Source of the DNA: JALOOE01 sp964423545
GTDB taxonomy: Bacteria > Chloroflexota > Anaerolineae > CG2-30-64-16
DNA length: 6,433 nt
NCBI GenBank assembly: GCA_964423545.1
Contig: CAYRFV010000305.1
Location: forward strand, 1 to 6,433
Reading direction: 5' to 3'
Under the pieces are notes generated by a model. It made no database searches and was not told the DNA's origin. It saw only the letters and a list, made by a program, of their open reading frames with translations. Shown here in pieces: positions 5,547 through 6,433 of the stretch. Made by a program: the position numbers and the translations under genes. How positions within the stretch are numbered: position 1 is the stretch's first letter; the number at the start of each line of letters is the position of its first letter.

Positions 5547-6132
5547 CACAACGAACGAACAGCCATTATGCCCGTCCATCATGCAATGGGTAAGTTCGAC
5601 TTTGGCGTTGAGAACCTGCGCCATCATCGTTTCTTCCATCGTACAGATTTCACGGTGGACGGAGGCTAACTCGTGGTAAGGGCAGTTGAATTCGTGCAAA
5701 GTGATGACGTCGGCCTCGTGCGAACGAGGACACGCGCTCTTGCAGGGCCTGGCCGCGCACCTGTTGCCGGTATTGCCCTGCCAGCTTATCGCCCACCCGG
5801 TGCAACAGGGTGTGAACGACGGCTGCTCCCTGATCGGCCAGGAGTTCATCATACAGGTTCAGGGCCAGATCCTCGCAATAGCAGGCGAACAGTTCACGAG
5901 CCTTGTCGCTTAGCTGGTAGCGTTGCTGCGGCCGGCCGACGCCGCTGCGCTCGGCAGTAGTAGGGATTACGAAGCCCTCGACCATGAGATGGCCGAGCTG
6001 TTGGCGCATGGCGGTGTCGCTCAGCCCCAGCTCGCGGCGCAATTCCTTGACGCCGAGAGCGCCGTTGCGCTGGAGCAGCTTGATGATCTGCCCGCTGGGC
6101 GAGTTGTCGAGGGAGCGGTAGAGGGTGGACAT
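5535..6132 (-). pseudogene. sufR: SufR-type Fe-S-sensing winged-helix regulator, apparently frameshifted
   Basis: Two overlapping frames together make one SufR-like protein. The first, from the ATG at 6132, has a winged helix: helices over about residues 14-50 (recognition helix near LSDTAMRQQLGHLM, 37-50) and a wing GVGRPQQRYQLS (65-76). It then leaves the family near residue 135 and ends at 5650 after an unrelated basic tail. The second frame, one base out, holds the family's C-terminus: VITLHEFNCPYHE and THCMMDGHNGCSF, with four cysteines (codons at 5684, 5645, 5585 and 5561; spacing C-x12-C-x19-C-x7-C) that would hold a [4Fe-4S] cluster. It stops at 5535. The switch belongs near 5714-5740, and from memory of the family about 15 linker residues also look missing. 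SufR normally controls the suf operon, which fits its place at the head. A TTG start at 6171 is possible but less likely. Natural mutation and assembly error cannot be separated here. Confidence 0.82.
5714..5729. repeat. Short perfect hairpin at the sufR frame break
   Basis: CCTCGT (5714-5719) and ACGAGG (5724-5729) form a 6-bp perfect stem with a 4-base loop. It lies exactly where the sufR reading frame changes, so it could mark a deletion junction or a site prone to sequencing or assembly error. Confidence 0.7.
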
Positions 6133-6172
6133 CGGTGGGGTGGGTGCAGCAGATGGGCGGTAACAGTGCAAG

Positions 6173-6261
6173 TTGTCATTCTGAGTTTCTAAGCAGGCGC
6201 AGCCGAAGAATCGCGCGCGGACTAAAAGGGGGGTTCTTCGTCGCTTCGCTCTTCAGTGAGA
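6173..6261. repeat. Imperfect inverted-repeat element in the sufR leader
   Basis: CGAAGAA (6204-6210) and TTCTTCG (6234-6240) are exact complements, and the homology continues outward imperfectly: GCGCAGC on the left against GCTTCGC on the right, with CTGA (6181-6184) and TCAG (6253-6256) near the ends. The left part (TTGTCATTCTGAG followed by GCCGAAGAATC) resembles a short interspersed repeat that I recall from several environmental bacterial genomes; that resemblance is from memory. It lies between the promoter and sufR, so it would be transcribed as a hairpin of about 80 nt. Confidence 0.6.
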
Positions 6262-6270
6262 CTCAAGTGA
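6255..6270. promoter_or_regulatory. Pair of AGTGA words 11 bp apart downstream of the suf promoter
   Basis: AGTGA occurs at 6255-6259 and 6266-6270, one helical turn apart, in the early transcribed region. CAGTGAGA at 6254-6261 is the exact complement of TCTCACTG at 6318-6325, on the other side of the promoter. These are candidate regulator half-sites, with no direct evidence of binding. The site overlaps the end of the inverted-repeat element. Confidence 0.35.
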
Positions 6271-6287
6271 ATTGTTACGATGGGTGG

Positions 6288-6316
6288 AGCGTAGCACGGC
6301 GCAATGGTTTTGTCAA
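6288..6316 (-). promoter_or_regulatory. Sigma70-type promoter of the suf operon
   Basis: On the minus strand TTGACA (6316-6311) is a perfect -35 box, followed by a 17-bp spacer and TACGCT (6293-6288) as a fair -10 box. Transcription would start near 6281, leaving an untranslated leader of about 150 nt before the sufR ATG. This is the best promoter I see in the 301 bases right of sufR, and no gene is supported there. I see no convincing internal promoter in the later gaps, so the whole operon may depend on this one. Confidence 0.65.
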
Positions 6317-6319
6317 ATC

Positions 6320-6337
6320 TCACTGTAAAAATAGTGA
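6320..6337. promoter_or_regulatory. Candidate operator: 18-bp inverted repeat TCACT-N8-AGTGA next to the -35 box
   Basis: TCACT (6320-6324) and AGTGA (6333-6337) form an inverted repeat around an AT-rich centre, 3 bp upstream of the -35 box. Its half-sites resemble, from memory, the CACT/GTGA-type half-sites reported for mycobacterial SufR, though the spacing differs. It is a plausible binding site for a dimeric winged-helix regulator such as SufR. Confidence 0.42.
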
Positions 6338-6373
6338 AAATTCTGTTCGGTTCTTGAGAAGCCCGTAGGGCCT

Positions 6374-6433
6374 CGTGGATGAATTCACGGTCTGGTACGG
6401 CCCCCGTGAATGAATTCACGGTCTGGTACCGGA
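6374..6433. repeat. 31-bp tandem repeat with palindromic core, truncated by the window edge
   Basis: ATGAATTCACGGTCTGGTAC occurs at 6379-6398 and 6410-6429, exactly 31 bp apart, and the match begins earlier (CGTGRATG at 6374 and 6405). The second unit contains CCGTGAAT and ATTCACGG as a perfect 8-bp inverted repeat around GA (6404-6421); the first has the same palindrome with one mismatch. The array probably continues past the window. Confidence 0.9.

Noticed and set aside
6133..6171. N-terminal extension of SufR by 13 residues
   Set aside because: The start would be TTG without a ribosome binding site, and the added residues precede the winged helix without family support. The ATG at 6132 is simpler, though it too lacks a clear site.
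6222..6419. Minus-strand open frame of 65 codons upstream of sufR
   Set aside because: It needs a GTG start inside the 31-bp repeat, runs across the promoter and ends in the inverted-repeat element.
6374..6433. CRISPR array
   Set aside because: Almost the entire 31-bp period is conserved between units; there are no variable spacers of normal length and no cas gene.

Overview
The window carries most of a SUF iron-sulfur cluster assembly operon, all read from the minus strand (right to left). The order is a SufR-type regulator, sufC (ATPase), sufB (scaffold), sufD (scaffold partner), and the first 91 codons of sufS (cysteine desulfurase), which runs off the left edge. SufS would supply persulfide sulfur, SufB/SufD with SufC would form the ATP-driven assembly scaffold, and SufR would normally sense cluster status and control the operon. 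Three things stand out: sufB is interrupted by a full-length intein with LAGLIDADG endonuclease motifs; the regulator's Fe-S-binding C-terminus is out of frame with its DNA-binding N-terminus; and every gap between genes contains phased short tandem repeats.

Layout from right to left. 6374-6433: two copies of a 31-bp tandem repeat with palindromic cores, cut by the window edge. 6255-6337: a good sigma70-type promoter (TTGACA, 17 bp, TACGCT) surrounded by four copies of the word AGTGA/TCACT, candidate operators. About 6173-6261: an inverted-repeat element in the untranslated leader. 5535-6132: sufR, disrupted near 5714-5740. 4606-5418: sufC. 1768-4404: sufB, with the intein at 2290-3510. 341-1651: sufD. 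1-273: sufS start. The four gaps (116, 201, 116 and 67 bp) hold repeat tracts with a 7-bp period (8-bp between sufC and sufB). The units often alternate so that the true period is 14 or 16 bp, and several tracts run into the neighbouring stop codon.

Organism: the DNA is fairly GC-rich in genes with more AT-rich, repeat-filled spacers. SufB and SufC look like the Gram-positive/Chloroflexota kind rather than the E. coli kind. Heptamer repeats are best known from filamentous cyanobacteria, but there sufR is typically divergent from sufBCDS, unlike the co-directional order here. My best guess is a Chloroflexota (Anaerolineae/Caldilineae-like) bacterium, possibly from a metagenome. This is inference, not proof.
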